Shown: one piece after another, positions 26,573 to 36,199 of the stretch
How positions within the stretch are numbered: the stretch's first letter is position 1
How the letters are laid out: the number at the start of each line of letters is the position of its first letter
Origin: Magnetospirillum sp.
GTDB lineage: Bacteria; Pseudomonadota; Alphaproteobacteria; Rhodospirillales; Magnetospirillaceae
Length of the DNA: 64,000 nt
Assembly: GCA_024707145.1 (NCBI GenBank)
Contig: JANQAI010000008.1
Location: 124,001 to 188,000 of the forward strand
Reading direction: 5' to 3'
Notes under the pieces: generated by a model
Told to the model about the DNA's origin: nothing
The model's input: only the letters and a program-made list of their open reading frames with translations
Database searches by the model: none
Translations under genes and position numbers: made by a program

Positions 26573-27250
26573 CTATCCGCGGGACAGACGCTCCGCCGCC
26601 GCCTCCACCAAAAGCCGGCGCTTGTCGTACAAGACGGCGGTTCGCGCGGTTTCCCTATCGACCACGTCCCCGCGCGCCGTGGAAGGCGAACCGCCGTAAG
26701 GCGGGGCAGGATCATATTCCAGACCCAGCTGAACGGCTTCGGCCCAACCGCTGCCGGCCATCAGCCCACCCAAGGTCAACGCGAAGTCGATGCCGGCGGT
26801 AACGCCGCCGCCGGTGACGATGTTGCCGTCCACCTCCACCCGCCGGCCCGAAGGTTGCGCACCGAACCGGGTCAGCAGATCCCGGTAGCGCCAGTGACAG
26901 GCGGCCCGCCGGCCGCCCAGCAAGCCAGCGGCACCGAGCAAAAGCGAACCGGTGCATACCGAGGTGACGTAGCGGACGGCCGGGGCCACGTGGCGCAGGA
27001 AGCCCAGGACGTGTTCATCCGCCAGCAAGGCGTCCACGCCGGCTCCGCCGGGAACACAGAGCAGGTCCAACGGCGGACAGGCATCGAAGGTGTCGGTGGG
27101 CGAGAACCGCAGGCCGCATTCGGCGGCGACCGGGTCCAAATCCTTCCACAGCAAATGAGAGGAAGCACCCGGCAGGTAGGACAGCACCTGCAGCGGCCCC
27201 GCGAGATCCAGCAGGTTCAGCCGGGGAAAGACCAGGAATCCCATATGCAT
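26573..27250 (-). CDS. DJ-1/PfpI family protein, isonitrile hydratase-like
   Basis: A 225-residue protein with the class-I glutamine amidotransferase-like fold of DJ-1/PfpI. The nucleophile elbow is [17 protein letters not shown] and the C-terminal half has [16 protein letters not shown], both shared with isonitrile hydratase (InhA) and the sensor half of GlxA/AraC-type regulators, but no AraC HTH follows. N-terminus [20 protein letters not shown] is typical. ATG at 27250 is chosen after GCAGAGGCCGCC. The substrate is unknown; isonitrile hydration is a reasonable guess only. Confidence 0.8.
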   Translation of the reverse strand: MHMGFLVFPRLNLLDLAGPLQVLSYLPGASSHLLWKDLDPVAAECGLRFSPTDTFDACPPLDLLCVPGGAGVDALLADEHVLGFLRHVAPAVRYVTSVCTGSLLLGAAGLLGGRRAACHWRYRDLLTRFGAQPSGRRVEVDGNIVTGGGVTAGIDFALTLGGLMAGSGWAEAVQLGLEYDPAPPYGGSPSTARGDVVDRETARTAVLYDKRRLLVEAAAERLSRG

Positions 27251-27312
27251 GGCGGCCTCTGCCTTCCTGTGCGGCTGCATCGTAGCACAGCCCGCCGACG
27301 TTCAGAATGCCG

Positions 27313-28991
27313 TTACGCCGCCTTAACCCGACAGAGGAAGTCGCCGACGATCCGTCTGGCTCCTCCGTGCGGGTCGTCAGCTGCCGCGCCGCCGTAAGCA
27401 CCGTCGAGGCGGCGGCATCCGTCGCCACCGCCGCCGTCTCCACCTCGGCGATGGTTTCCGTCACCGCCTGCACGCCGGCTGCCGCCTGGTTGACATTGCT
27501 GGAAATCTCAGCGGTGGCGGCGCCCTGTTCTTCCACGGCGCTGGCGATGGTGGAGGAAATCTGATTGATCTGCGCGATGGTACCGGAAATGCCGCCGATA
27601 CTGTCCACCGCCTCGCCGGTAGCCGCCTGCACCGCGGCAACCTGGGCGACGATGTCCTCGGTGGCGCGCGCGGTCTGATTGGCCAGCCCCTTGACCTCGT
27701 TGGCGACCACGGCGAAGCCCTTGCCGGCCTCGCCGGCGCGCGCCGCCTCGATGGTGGCGTTCAGCGCCAGCAGGTTGGTCTGCTCGGCGATGGCGGTGAT
27801 CATGTCCACCACCTCGCCGATGCGTTGGGCGGCCTCGGCCAGGCCGCGCACCTTGGCGTTGGCCCGCGCACTGTCATCGGCTGCCGTGCGCACCACGTCG
27901 GACGCCTCGTGGGTACGCCGGGCGATCTCCGAGATGGAGGCGCTCAGTTCCTCGGTAGCCGAAGCCACCGTCTGCACGTTGGCCGAAGTCTGCTGGGCCG
28001 CCGCCGCCCCGCTGGTAGCCTGCGCCTGGGCACGGCCGGCGGTATCGGTCAGCGTGGTGGCGGTATCGGACAGGGATTGGGCCGCCGTGCCGAGGTCGCC
28101 GACCACGTGGGAAATTTCGGCCTCGAAGTCGCGGGCCATGGTCTCGATGGCGGCGGCACGGGCCTGCCGCCTGGCCTGTTCCGCCGCCTCGCGCGCAGCC
28201 AACTCGTCGGCCTGAACCATGCTGTCGCGGAAGACCTCCACCGCCCGGGCCATGGCGCCGATCTCGTCGTGGCGGCGGGTATCGGGAACCGCCACCGTCA
28301 ACTCGTGCGCCCGCAGGCGGTCCATCACATCGGTCATGGCCCGGATGGGGCCGGCGATGAACCGGCTGGCGATCCGCCATGACACCAGGGTCCCCACCAG
28401 CACGCCGCCCAGCAGCACCGACAGACTGACCGCCCGCGCCCAGCCATAGCTCGTCACCAATCCGTCGGTATGCTCCTGGATGCCGTCGGCGTTGACCGTG
28501 GCGAAGCGCTCGATCTGGGCGTTCAGGGCCTGGCGGCTCTTGCGATTGGCGTCGTTGTCGCCGAATTCCCGCGCGGCCTCCGCCCCTTGGCCGCGGCCCA
28601 GGCGGATCATCTCGCGGCGAAAGGCGATGAATTGCCGTGCCGCCTCGTTCAGCTTGGCGAAATCATCGCGGTGCCCTGGCAGGATCAGCGGCTCCCATTC
28701 CCGCAATCGCTCCTCCAGCCGGTCCAGGCTGGCGAGCATGGGCTTGGCGTATTTCTCCACCTCGTCCCCGGAGCGGGCCATGTAGATGCCCCGCGAATCC
28801 ATCACCACCGACAGAACCAGGGCATTGACGCGCTCGCCCAGCAGGGCGCGGTTGGCGGCATCGCGCATCTCTTCCGCCTCGTGCATGAAGCTTCCGAGCA
28901 TGGTCAGGCCGATGATCCCAACGGTCCCGGCGACCACCGCCATCAAGGCGACGATGAGGTAGATCTTGGCGGCAATTCCGAAGCGAGGCAT
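27313..28991 (-). CDS. Methyl-accepting chemotaxis protein (frameshift near C-terminus)
   Basis: A chemoreceptor of about 559 residues if one base is restored. An N-terminal helix (about 8-32), a four-helix-bundle periplasmic sensor, a second helix (about 188-208), HAMP, and the signalling hairpin with [20 protein letters not shown]. As written the frame is lost after RQLTTRTEE and runs into the next gene; one missing base near 27357 would give [14 protein letters not shown] and a TAA at 27313, the normal ending for this receptor class. Start ATG at 28991 follows AAAGGGGGG. There is no pentapeptide tether for CheR at the C-terminus. The ligand is unknown. Confidence 0.86.
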
Positions 28992-29101
28992 GGCCGGCCC
29001 CCCTTTGGTAAGACCGATAATACTAGCGCTTAATTAGCCACCACTAAAGATGTCGAAAAGATGGAGAAAGGCTGACTCCGTCGCAGGAACAATTATATCT
29101 G

Positions 29102-30889
29102 CTACGCGTATCCATCCCGCACGAAATCACGGAACCGGTCGGCCGCCAGCGGCGGGCTGAAGCGATAGCCCTGGACCTGGTCGCACCCGCGCTCGGCCAG
29201 GAACGTCATCTGCTCGGCCGTCTCGACGCCTTCGCCGACGATCTGCATGCCGAGGGAATGCCCGAGCGCGATGATGGCCTCGATCAGGCGGGCATCGTCG
29301 CCGTCGTTGAGCGCACCGGCGACGAACGAGCGATCCACCTTGAGGATGTCCACCGGGAAATGCTTCAGATAGCTGAGCGAGGCATAGCCGGTGCCGAAAT
29401 CGTCCACCGCGATCTTGGCGCCCAGGTCGCGGATGCGGCGGATCTTGCCCAGAACCTCCTCACCCGAGGCCAACAGCAGGCTTTCGGTGATCTCGACGGT
29501 GACCAGGCCGGCGGGCAGGCCGGTGACCTGCAACGCCCGCTCCAGCGCTCCGGCGATGTCGCCCTGCTGCACCTGGCGCGGCGACACGTTGATGGCGATG
29601 CGCAAGGGGTGGTCCGCCAGGGCGCGCCACCCGGCCGCCTCGCGGCAGGCGGCGGTCAGCAGCCAGTCGCCGATGGGCAGGATCAGGCCCATTTCCTCGG
29701 CCAGGGGGACGAACTGCTCAGGGCTGATGGCGCCCAGATAACGGTTGTGCCAGCGCAGCAGCGCCTCGGCGCCGGCGACCCGGCCCGAGGGCACGTCGAT
29801 CACCGGCTGGTAAACCAGGGTGAACTCGTCGTGCTCCAGCGAATCCGACAATTCGCTGGCCAACCGCGAGCGGGCCTGGGCTCGGGCGTCCATGCTGGGG
29901 GTGAAGAAGCGGAAGGTGTTGCGCCCGGCATCCTTGGCCTTGCGCAACGCACTGGTGGAGTTGCGCATCAGCGCTTCCACGTCCTCGCCGTCGCCCGGCC
30001 AAAGGCTGATGCCGATGGAACACGAGATAAGGATCTGGTGGGCCTCCACCAGGAAGGGCTCGGCCAGGCATTCCAGCAGGGCGCGCACCACCTGCTCCAC
30101 CTCCTCCACCGTCTCGATGGCGGTCAGCACGGCGGTGAACTCGTCGCCGCTGAAGCGAGCCAGGGTATCGCCCTTGCGCAAGGCGCTCTGGAAACGGCGC
30201 GCCGCCTCCTCCAGCACCTTGTCGCCGATGGTATGGCCCAGCGTGTCGTTGATGTTCTTGAACCCGTCCAGGCCCAGGAACAGCAGCGCCGCCCGCTTGT
30301 TGCCCCGCCCGGCCTGCACCAGCCCCTGCAGCAGGCGGTCGAGGAACAGCGACCGGTTGGGCAGCTTGGTCAGCGGATCGAAATTGGTCTGCTGCCACAG
30401 CTTCTCGGCGGTGTCGCGCGCCTCCGAGATATCCCGGAAGATGCCGATGTGGCGGCGGATGCGGCCGTGGCCGTCCCGCTCGGTGGCGATGGACAGCCAG
30501 GCCCGGTAGATCTCGCCGTTCTTGCGGCGATTGTACAATTCGCCTTCCCAGCGGCCCTGGCGGGACACGTCGCCCCACATCTTCTCGAAGAAGGTCTGGT
30601 CGTGCAGGCCCGAACGCAGGCAGCGCGGTGTCTGGCCCATCACTTCGGACGGTGCGTAGCCGGTCACCACGGTGAAGGCGGGATTGACGGCCAGGATACG
30701 GTTGTCGGCATCGGTAACCATGATGCCTTCCGCCGCCATGTCGAAAACCGCCCGAAACAGGCGCAGTTCCGCGTTCTCACGCTCCAATTCGGCTGTCCGC
30801 CCCAACCCGTCGCAGTCACTCTGCGCCAACACAGCCTCACCCGAAAGTCGTAAACATTCACAGGATAGCGGCAGCGGACGGCGATGCAA
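29102..30889 (-). CDS. PAS-GGDEF-EAL cyclic-di-GMP protein
   Basis: A soluble 595-residue protein: a coiled-coil stub, one PAS domain with PAC (about 45-170, ILAVNPAFTVVTGYAPSEV, WEGELYNRRKNGEIY), a GGDEF domain (about 180-340) and an EAL domain (about 350-590). The cyclase signature reads ARFSGDEF, that is SGDEF in place of GGDEF, which may lower or remove diguanylate cyclase activity. The EAL part keeps EALLRW, NVSPRQ, DDFGTGYASL and K/E residues expected of an active phosphodiesterase. So it probably degrades cyclic-di-GMP. The start is a TTG and uncertain; another in-frame start is possible nearer the PAS domain. Confidence 0.85.
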   Translation of the reverse strand: MHRRPLPLSCECLRLSGEAVLAQSDCDGLGRTAELERENAELRLFRAVFDMAAEGIMVTDADNRILAVNPAFTVVTGYAPSEVMGQTPRCLRSGLHDQTFFEKMWGDVSRQGRWEGELYNRRKNGEIYRAWLSIATERDGHGRIRRHIGIFRDISEARDTAEKLWQQTNFDPLTKLPNRSLFLDRLLQGLVQAGRGNKRAALLFLGLDGFKNINDTLGHTIGDKVLEEAARRFQSALRKGDTLARFSGDEFTAVLTAIETVEEVEQVVRALLECLAEPFLVEAHQILISCSIGISLWPGDGEDVEALMRNSTSALRKAKDAGRNTFRFFTPSMDARAQARSRLASELSDSLEHDEFTLVYQPVIDVPSGRVAGAEALLRWHNRYLGAISPEQFVPLAEEMGLILPIGDWLLTAACREAAGWRALADHPLRIAINVSPRQVQQGDIAGALERALQVTGLPAGLVTVEITESLLLASGEEVLGKIRRIRDLGAKIAVDDFGTGYASLSYLKHFPVDILKVDRSFVAGALNDGDDARLIEAIIALGHSLGMQIVGEGVETAEQMTFLAERGCDQVQGYRFSPPLAADRFRDFVRDGYA

Positions 30890-31077
30890 TACCGGATCGT
30901 GCGTATCCTCACCGCCATGCCGAAGGTCGCCCGACTTCCGTGCAGATGACGCCCATGCTTAAGAAATAGGCGGACACACCTTGCTCCGGAAAGGGTTCGG
31001 CCCCATCATGAAAGAGTGAACGGGGGCGGACGGCACGCCGCCTCGGACGGACAGCCTTCACTCTCCTCTTGGAACAA

Positions 31078-31102
31078 CCGCGCGGTTCTCTGAACCGCGC
31101 GG
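31078..31102 (-). terminator. Hairpin terminator after transporter gene
   Basis: Stem CCGCGCGGTTC / GAACCGCGCGG with a 3-base loop, 15 bases after the stop of the AspT-type gene on the minus strand. The following T-run is short (GGTTGTTCC), so the terminator may be modest. Confidence 0.65.
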
Positions 31103-31116
31103 CTTCCATTTGGGCC

Positions 31117-32766
31117 TCAGGCGGCCCATAGCAGTAGCGCCACCAACTGGGGCGCCACCACGCGCATCACCATCACCAGCGGATAGACGGTGGCGTAGGC
31201 CAGGATGGGCGCTTCCGACGAGGACAGCCCCTGGGCGAAGGCCAGGGCCGGCGGATCGGTCATGGAACCGGCCAGCACGCCGCACAGCGACAGATAATTG
31301 GTGCGGGTCAGCAGATAGCCGCCGATGCCCACCACCAGCAGCGGCACCAGGGTGACCAGGGCGCCGAAGGCCATCCAGCGCAGGCCATCGCCGTGCAGCA
31401 GCGTGTCGACGAAGCCGGTGCCCGACTTGACGCCCACCGCCGCCAGGAACAGGGCGATACCGAAATCGCGCATCATGTGGTTGGCCGGCGGCGGCATGAA
31501 CCATACCAACGGTCCGACATGGCCCAGGCGGGACAGCACGATGGCCACCACCAGCGGGCCGCCCGCCAGACCCAGTTGGACCGGCGCCGGCAGACCCGGC
31601 AGGACGATGGGCAGCGAACCCAGCAGCATGCCCAGCGCGATGCCGATGAAGATGGGGATCATCTGGGTTTCCAGCAGCGCCTTGGACCGGTTGCCCACCA
31701 GGGCCGCCACCGCCGCGAAGCTCTGCGGGTCGCCCACCGCCGTCAGGATGTCGCCGAACTGCAGCTTGAGATGGGCACCGGGCACCAGGTCCAGGCCACC
31801 GCGGCTGACGCGGCTGATCACCACGTTGTGGTTGGCACGGAAGTTCAGTTCGCCCAGCGACTTGCCCAGCACGGCCGAATGGGTCACCACCATGCGTTCC
31901 CACGCCACGTCGGTGGTTTCCATGGCCTTGAGGTCGATGTCGGCAATGGGACCGATCAGGCGCTTCAGCCGCTCCAGCTTGTTGCGCGGTCCCACCGCCA
32001 GCACCACGTCGCCCTCGGCCAGCACGTCCTCGGCGCTGACCACGTGCTGGGTGCCGTCATGCAGCACCCGCGACAGCACCACGCCCATCTCCTTGAGCTC
32101 TTCCAGCTCGCGCAGCTGGCAGCCCACGACGGCCGGGTTGCGCACCACCACGTTGACGGTTTCGACGGCGGTGTAGCCGGCGGCGCGGGCGGCCTCGAAC
32201 TCCTTGGCGGCGGTCTTGGCGTTCAGCCCGAACGCCACCCGCACCAGCAGCATGCTCAGCAGGATGCCGACGATGCCGAACGGATAGGCGACCGCGTAGG
32301 CTTGGCCCAGCACCGCCCCGGCGCCGCTGACGTTCAGATCGGACAGCACCTGCTGCGCCGCCGCCAGAGACGGGGTGTTGGTCACCGCCCCCGACAGGAT
32401 ACCCAGCGCCGCCGGCAGTTCGATGCCCCCCAGCACGTGCACCGCCACCGCAGTCAGGGTGCCGGTGAGCACGATGGCGACGGCCATCAGGTTGAGCGCC
32501 AGCCCGTCCTTCTTGAAAGCCTCGAAGAAGCCGGGACCGACCGAGACGCCGATGGCATAGACGAACAGCACCAGGCCGAACTCGCGGGCAAAGCCCAGCA
32601 TGGTGGCATCCATCCCGATGCCAAAATGGCCGAAGGCGAGGCCGGCAAACAAAGCGCCGCCCACACCCAGTTTAACCCCACCGATCTTGATCTGGCCGAG
32701 GCCCAATCCCAACGCCGCGACTGCCGACAACACCAGCAGCGCCTGCGCCACACCGTGCAAATGCAT
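31117..32766 (-). CDS. Aspartate:alanine exchanger (AAEx) family transporter
   Basis: Inner-membrane transporter of 549 residues. Two halves of five to six helices flank a central cytoplasmic part with two RCK_C/TrkA-C domains (about 205-370, for example GCQLRELEELKEMGVVLSRV and LGKSLGELNFRANHNVVISR). Both halves carry the repeated AAEx signatures (SGAVTNTPSLAAAQ and AGSMTDPPALAFAQ). Family members such as AspT exchange amino acids or other anions; E. coli YidE/YbjL have unknown substrates. The ATG at 32766 is the only good start. It is a single gene with its own terminator. Confidence 0.88.
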   Translation of the reverse strand: MHLHGVAQALLVLSAVAALGLGLGQIKIGGVKLGVGGALFAGLAFGHFGIGMDATMLGFAREFGLVLFVYAIGVSVGPGFFEAFKKDGLALNLMAVAIVLTGTLTAVAVHVLGGIELPAALGILSGAVTNTPSLAAAQQVLSDLNVSGAGAVLGQAYAVAYPFGIVGILLSMLLVRVAFGLNAKTAAKEFEAARAAGYTAVETVNVVVRNPAVVGCQLRELEELKEMGVVLSRVLHDGTQHVVSAEDVLAEGDVVLAVGPRNKLERLKRLIGPIADIDLKAMETTDVAWERMVVTHSAVLGKSLGELNFRANHNVVISRVSRGGLDLVPGAHLKLQFGDILTAVGDPQSFAAVAALVGNRSKALLETQMIPIFIGIALGMLLGSLPIVLPGLPAPVQLGLAGGPLVVAIVLSRLGHVGPLVWFMPPPANHMMRDFGIALFLAAVGVKSGTGFVDTLLHGDGLRWMAFGALVTLVPLLVVGIGGYLLTRTNYLSLCGVLAGSMTDPPALAFAQGLSSSEAPILAYATVYPLVMVMRVVAPQLVALLLWAA

Positions 32767-32844
32767 GCCTTACCCCCCTTTGCATTGCGCGATGGTCGGG
32801 CAGGTCCTTTGACGGCGCAAGTTAAAACTAATGGTCGGGCGGCG

Positions 32845-33486
32845 TCAGCGCGCCGCCGGGAATTGCGCTCCGGCCCTGCAGCGGGGGCGCACCTCATGGG
32901 CGCAGGGGCGGAAATTCAGGTCCTTGTCCAGGCACACCCGCACCTCGCTGGCCTGGCGCCCCCGGCACACCACCGCCAGCCCCTTGCGGTCCAGGCCGGG
33001 ATTGGCGGCGATGAACAGCTTCTCCACCTGTTCCACGCTCATGGTCTGGGCCTGCTCGGGCGCCTGGAACGGCCTGGGGATGCGCACTCGCTCGAAGGCC
33101 TGCCGGGTCTTGCTGAAATACTCGGCCGGCGCGGCGCCGTCGCAGGTGCCGTGGCGCGACCATTCGTGCTGGATCAGCTTGCGGCTGGGCATCACCGGCA
33201 GCATGTCCTCGACCACTCGCCCCGGCAGTGGTTGGGGGGCGGCGCATTCGGCCGGATAGCCGCCCTTGGAGTATTGCGGCCATAGGCCGTGCACCACGAA
33301 GCCGTACCGGCGCTGGCCGCCGCACTGCTCGCCATCGGCCTTACCGACCTTGCCGCCGCACCAGGTGGGCGACCACGACAGCGACAGGATATAATAGTCG
33401 AACTGCCCGGCCACGGCCTTCTCGCGCGCCCAGGCGGGCGACAGGGACAGCACCAGCAGGGTCAGGGCGACGGCGAAGCGGCGCAT
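32845..33486 (-). CDS. Secreted ribonuclease T2 family protein
   Basis: A 213-residue periplasmic or secreted RNase with signal peptide (VALTLLVLSLSPAWA). Both catalytic segments of the T2 family are present: FVVHGLWPQ (CAS I) and HEWSRHGTC (CAS II), with the two histidines that cleave RNA through a 2',3'-cyclic intermediate. Several cysteines for disulfides are spread through the chain. ATG at 33486 places the signal peptide at the N-terminus; the track ORF begins 33 codons earlier with an unlikely Arg-rich stretch. It probably scavenges RNA in the periplasm. Confidence 0.92.
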   Translation of the reverse strand: MRRFAVALTLLVLSLSPAWAREKAVAGQFDYYILSLSWSPTWCGGKVGKADGEQCGGQRRYGFVVHGLWPQYSKGGYPAECAAPQPLPGRVVEDMLPVMPSRKLIQHEWSRHGTCDGAAPAEYFSKTRQAFERVRIPRPFQAPEQAQTMSVEQVEKLFIAANPGLDRKGLAVVCRGRQASEVRVCLDKDLNFRPCAHEVRPRCRAGAQFPAAR

Positions 33487-33588
33487 GGCGGCGTTCCTTG
33501 GCAGCGATGAAGCGCGGCGATGGTGGCACAAGGCGGCGCGCCTGCAAAGGCAGCCCTGCGCAGGCCGGGGGTGCTCATCCGCCATGGA

Positions 33589-34459
33589 TCAGGCAACGCC
33601 CAGGTGGCGGAGCTTGTCGGGGTTGGTGATCAGGAATACCCGGCGGAGGGCGCCCTCGGCGGCGTGGAAGCAGAGCGCACCGTGGAGCCTGCCCGCCCAC
33701 CCGGGTGAGGAACCCGGGGCCGCCGTTGACGACCACGGGCTCCAGGCTGAGCGGACCGGCCATCTTGCGCTGGATGCCGATGAGGAAGCGGGCGATGCGG
33801 TCGGCACCGAAGATGGGGTTGAGCGCGCTGCGCACGCGGCCGCCGCCGTCCGAGATCAGCACCGCGTCCTCCTCCAGCAGGGCGACGATGGCGGCATAGT
33901 CGCGCGCCAGGCTGGCACGGGCGAAGGAATCGGCCAACGCCGCCAGATCGGCCGAAGGAGCGGCGAAGCGGGCGGGGCCGGCCACCGCTTCGCGGGCGCG
34001 GCGCATCATCTGGCGGCAGCCGGTGATGGTCTTGCCCAGGATGCCGGCGATCTCGGCGTAATCCAGGTCCATGGCCTCGCGCAGCACGTAAACGGCGCGC
34101 TGGTCCGGCGTCAGTCGCTCCAGCAGGTGCAGGAAGGCCAGCGACATCTCGCCGGGCAGGTCGATCTCGGCCTCGTCCAGCACCGCCGGCTCGGGCAGCC
34201 ATTGCCCCACATAGGCGTCGCGGGCGCGGCGGACGGCACGCAGCCGGTCCAGCGCCAGCCGGCTGACCAGGGTGGTCAGGAAGGCCTCGGGCACGCGCAC
34301 CGCCTGGGCGTCGATGGCGCTCCAGCGCAGCCAGGCGTCCTGCACCACGTCGTCGGCGTCGGTCAGCGAACCCAGCAGGCGATAGGCCAGCCCGCGCAGC
34401 CGCGGCCGCAGGGCGGTAAACGGGAGCAGATGGTTGTCGTTGGCGACGGCGACGGTCAT
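33589..34459 (-). CDS. SigJ-like ECF sigma factor with SnoaL-like tail (one-base frameshift)
   Basis: Sigma factor of about 289 residues when one surplus base is ignored. Region 2 (FTALRPRLRGLAYRLLGSLTD), region 4 (LTPDQRAVYVLREAMDLDYA) and a SnoaL-like C-terminal domain (DSFARASLARDYAAIVALLE) are the layout of the ECF41/SigJ group, in which the C-terminal domain controls activity and no anti-sigma factor is needed. After TRVGGQ the written frame goes astray; removing a base near 33693 gives LHGALCFHAAEGALRRVFLI and a stop at 33589. The group is usually next to a carboxymuconolactone decarboxylase-like gene, as here, which supports the assignment. Confidence 0.85.
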
Positions 34460-34516
34460 GGCGTCCCCAGCATGGCCTCCGGCGAGGCTGGTGGGAAGCC
34501 CCGCCGGATGGATGGG

Positions 34517-34969
34517 TCAGGCCGCCTGGGCGGATTCGCGGTGGAAGGCGATGCCGGCGCGGTTCCAGGCATTGACCACCGCCACCATCATGGTCAGCTC
34601 GCCGATGCCGGCGCGGTCGAAATGCTGGCCCAGCTGGGCATGCAGGTCGTCGATCTGGTCCTTGCGCCGCTCGGTCAGGGCCTCGGCCCAGGCCAACGCC
34701 GCCTTCTCGTCGGGGGTGAACAGCGGCGATTGCCGCCAGCCGGCCACCGCCGCCAAACGCTCGTCGGTCTCGCCGTCGCCGCGGGCCCAGCCGGTATGCA
34801 GGTCGATGCAATAGGTGCAGCCGTTCAACTGCGAGACGCGCAGGTCGATCAGGTGCTTGAGCTGCTTGGACAGCGAGCCCTCGCCCAACACGTTGGTGAC
34901 GTTGTAGAGTGCCTGATAGGCCTTGGGCGCGTCCTTGGAAAGGTCGAAGCGAGCGGACATATCGGTCAT
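34517..34969 (-). CDS. Carboxymuconolactone decarboxylase/AhpD-like protein
   Basis: A 150-residue all-helical protein with the AhpD-type redox motif CTYCIDLHT and the conserved KHLIDLRVSQLNGC before it. AhpD-like proteins use the CxxC pair as a peroxidase or disulfide reductase. The gene lies 57 bases upstream of the ECF sigma gene on the same strand; CMD proteins are known partner genes and frequent targets of ECF41 sigma factors. Start ATG at 34969 or the second Met three codons later. Confidence 0.88.
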   Translation of the reverse strand: MTDMSARFDLSKDAPKAYQALYNVTNVLGEGSLSKQLKHLIDLRVSQLNGCTYCIDLHTGWARGDGETDERLAAVAGWRQSPLFTPDEKAALAWAEALTERRKDQIDDLHAQLGQHFDRAGIGELTMMVAVVNAWNRAGIAFHRESAQAA

Positions 34970-35019
34970 CCCGGTTGATTGTGGATACCGGCATGACGCC
35001 CCGGCCCGCCCCCGCGTGA

Positions 35020-35170
35020 CGGCCTGGCGAAAATTTTTTTCGCCAGGAGCTGTTTCCGCTCACGCGGAACCACCTTTAGAGTCTGCCTGCGGCGCCCTTT
35101 CAGGGGCCGCTCAAACGCCGCGCGGGCTTGTCGCATTTTGCGCCCTGACCGTGTCAGGGCGCAAAATGCT
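35020..35170. repeat. Structured intergenic element with two long perfect palindromes
   Basis: Holds CCTGGCGAAAA / TTTTCGCCAGG (35024-35047, 2-base loop) and GCATTTTGCGCCCTGAC / GTCAGGGCGCAAAATGC (35133-35169, 3-base loop). Two weaker hairpins (TTCCGC-GCGGAA and GCGGCGCCC-GGGGCCGC) lie between them. No gene is credible here; the ORFs across it are by-products of the symmetry. It may be a non-autonomous mobile element or a processed transcript end for neighbouring genes. Confidence 0.6.
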
Positions 35171-35187
35171 TTAGCTTCGAGACTCAC

Positions 35188-35358
35188 TCAGGCCCACCAG
35201 ATGACGATTGCCGCAAGTGCGACGGCTGCGGAAAAGTTAAGGTTCAGTTCGTCGTAGCGTGTGGCGATGCGGCGAAAGTCCTTGAGCCGACAGAACAGCG
35301 CTCGATGAGGTGAGGCTTCTTGTAGGCGGCAGGATCGAAGGGGTGCCGGTGTTTCCGC
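35188..35358 (-). pseudogene. IS5-family transposase remnant (C-terminus)
   Basis: Read on the minus strand this gives KHRHPFDPAAYKKPHLIER and then, after a one-base slip, FCRLKDFRRIATRYDELN and ending IVIWWA. That is the C-terminal end of an IS5-group DDE transposase, with the RRIATRYD signature. About 57 codons remain and the frame is broken near 35290. The GAGACTCACTCA just after its stop may be the inner end of the old terminal repeat. It abuts another transposase remnant in the opposite orientation. Confidence 0.82.
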
Positions 35359-35525
35359 GCATGCGCGCTCACCTGGGCGACTTCGTGATCGCCGACAACT
35401 TTGCCAAGCGGCTCAAAATCCTGAAGGGCCTCACCCCCTACGAATACATCGGCAAAATCTGAACAGCCGGACCTGAGCGCTTCAGGCGCAACCCGATCCA
35501 TCCAATGCCGGGGCTAAACACCTAA
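35359..35525 (+). pseudogene. IS481-like transposase remnant (C-terminus)
   Basis: On the plus strand the codons read MRAHLGDFVIADNFAKRLK then ILKGLTPYEYIGKI, an in-frame TGA, and then ERFRRNPIHPMPGLNT before the final TAA. This matches the C-terminus of IS481-type rve transposases (usual KIWTSEPDRF, IHQMPGLNT), with Trp changed to a stop. So it is a decayed end only. It touches the stop codon of the next minus-strand gene at 35522, which might mean that gene's end was affected. Confidence 0.82.
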
Positions 35526-36199
35526 ACCGCCGTTCCCGCCAGGATCTTCGCCGCCATGGCCGGGCCCAGGCCGTCGCGGCTGGCGGCATAGGCGCCCAGG
35601 GCGTCTCGCACCTCGACATACTCTCGCGCATTGGCGGCCAGGCTCCACTGCGCCGCTTCGGCCAGCACGCCGGCCATGGCGCGCTGGGCGGTGGCCTCGT
35701 CGCGGGCCGCCACCGGCAGCAGCGCCTGTAGCTGGGCCTCGGGCATCCAGCCGGCCAGCAAACTGGCGATGCGTGCCACATAGGCGCCGTCGCCGGTGGC
35801 GAAAAAGGCCGCCCACAGCATGTCCACGTGGACGGGGTGGGTGGGCACGAACGCCTTGAAGTCGGCGCCGGCCACGTCCATGGAGGCGGCCGCCACCTCG
35901 CCCACCAGGCTTTCCATCAGGCGGCGGCGCTGGGAGTGATGCGAGTAGTTGAGCGCCTGCGCCACCACCTCGACCTTGACCGCGTCGCCCCCCTTCACCG
36001 CGGCCACCAGGTCGGGGGCGGCGTCGGGCGTACCGTCCACCATCAGGGCCAGGAAGACCGGCAGGGTCAGCACGGTCTGCGCCCGCCAATGCTCGGTCAC
36101 CGGGGCGGCGGCGAACAGCGCCACCAGGGCCGCCGGGTCGGGGGCCCGGAAGTACCCCATCACCGCCCCTTCCAGGGCCTTTCCCATGTCCGCGTCCAT
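35522..36199 (-). CDS. Uncharacterised protein
   Basis: A 225-residue soluble, mostly helical protein rich in Ala, Val and Asp. I do not recognise a family. It has no signal peptide or membrane segment. Alternating helices such as VKVEVVAQALNYSHHSQRRRL and AQRAMAGVLAEAAQWSLAAN could form a HEAT/ARM-like solenoid, but that is a guess. Its ATG is immediately adjacent to the stop of the DUF4010 membrane gene, so it is translationally coupled and may work with it. The C-terminus ends exactly at the IS481 scar, so the original protein could have been longer. Confidence 0.65.
   Translation of the reverse strand: MDADMGKALEGAVMGYFRAPDPAALVALFAAAPVTEHWRAQTVLTLPVFLALMVDGTPDAAPDLVAAVKGGDAVKVEVVAQALNYSHHSQRRRLMESLVGEVAAASMDVAGADFKAFVPTHPVHVDMLWAAFFATGDGAYVARIASLLAGWMPEAQLQALLPVAARDEATAQRAMAGVLAEAAQWSLAANAREYVEVRDALGAYAASRDGLGPAMAAKILAGTAV

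Noticed and set aside
34966-35187. 73-residue ORF over the palindromic element
   Set aside because: It is a translation of hairpin arms and repeat sequence; no ribosome site and no fold features.
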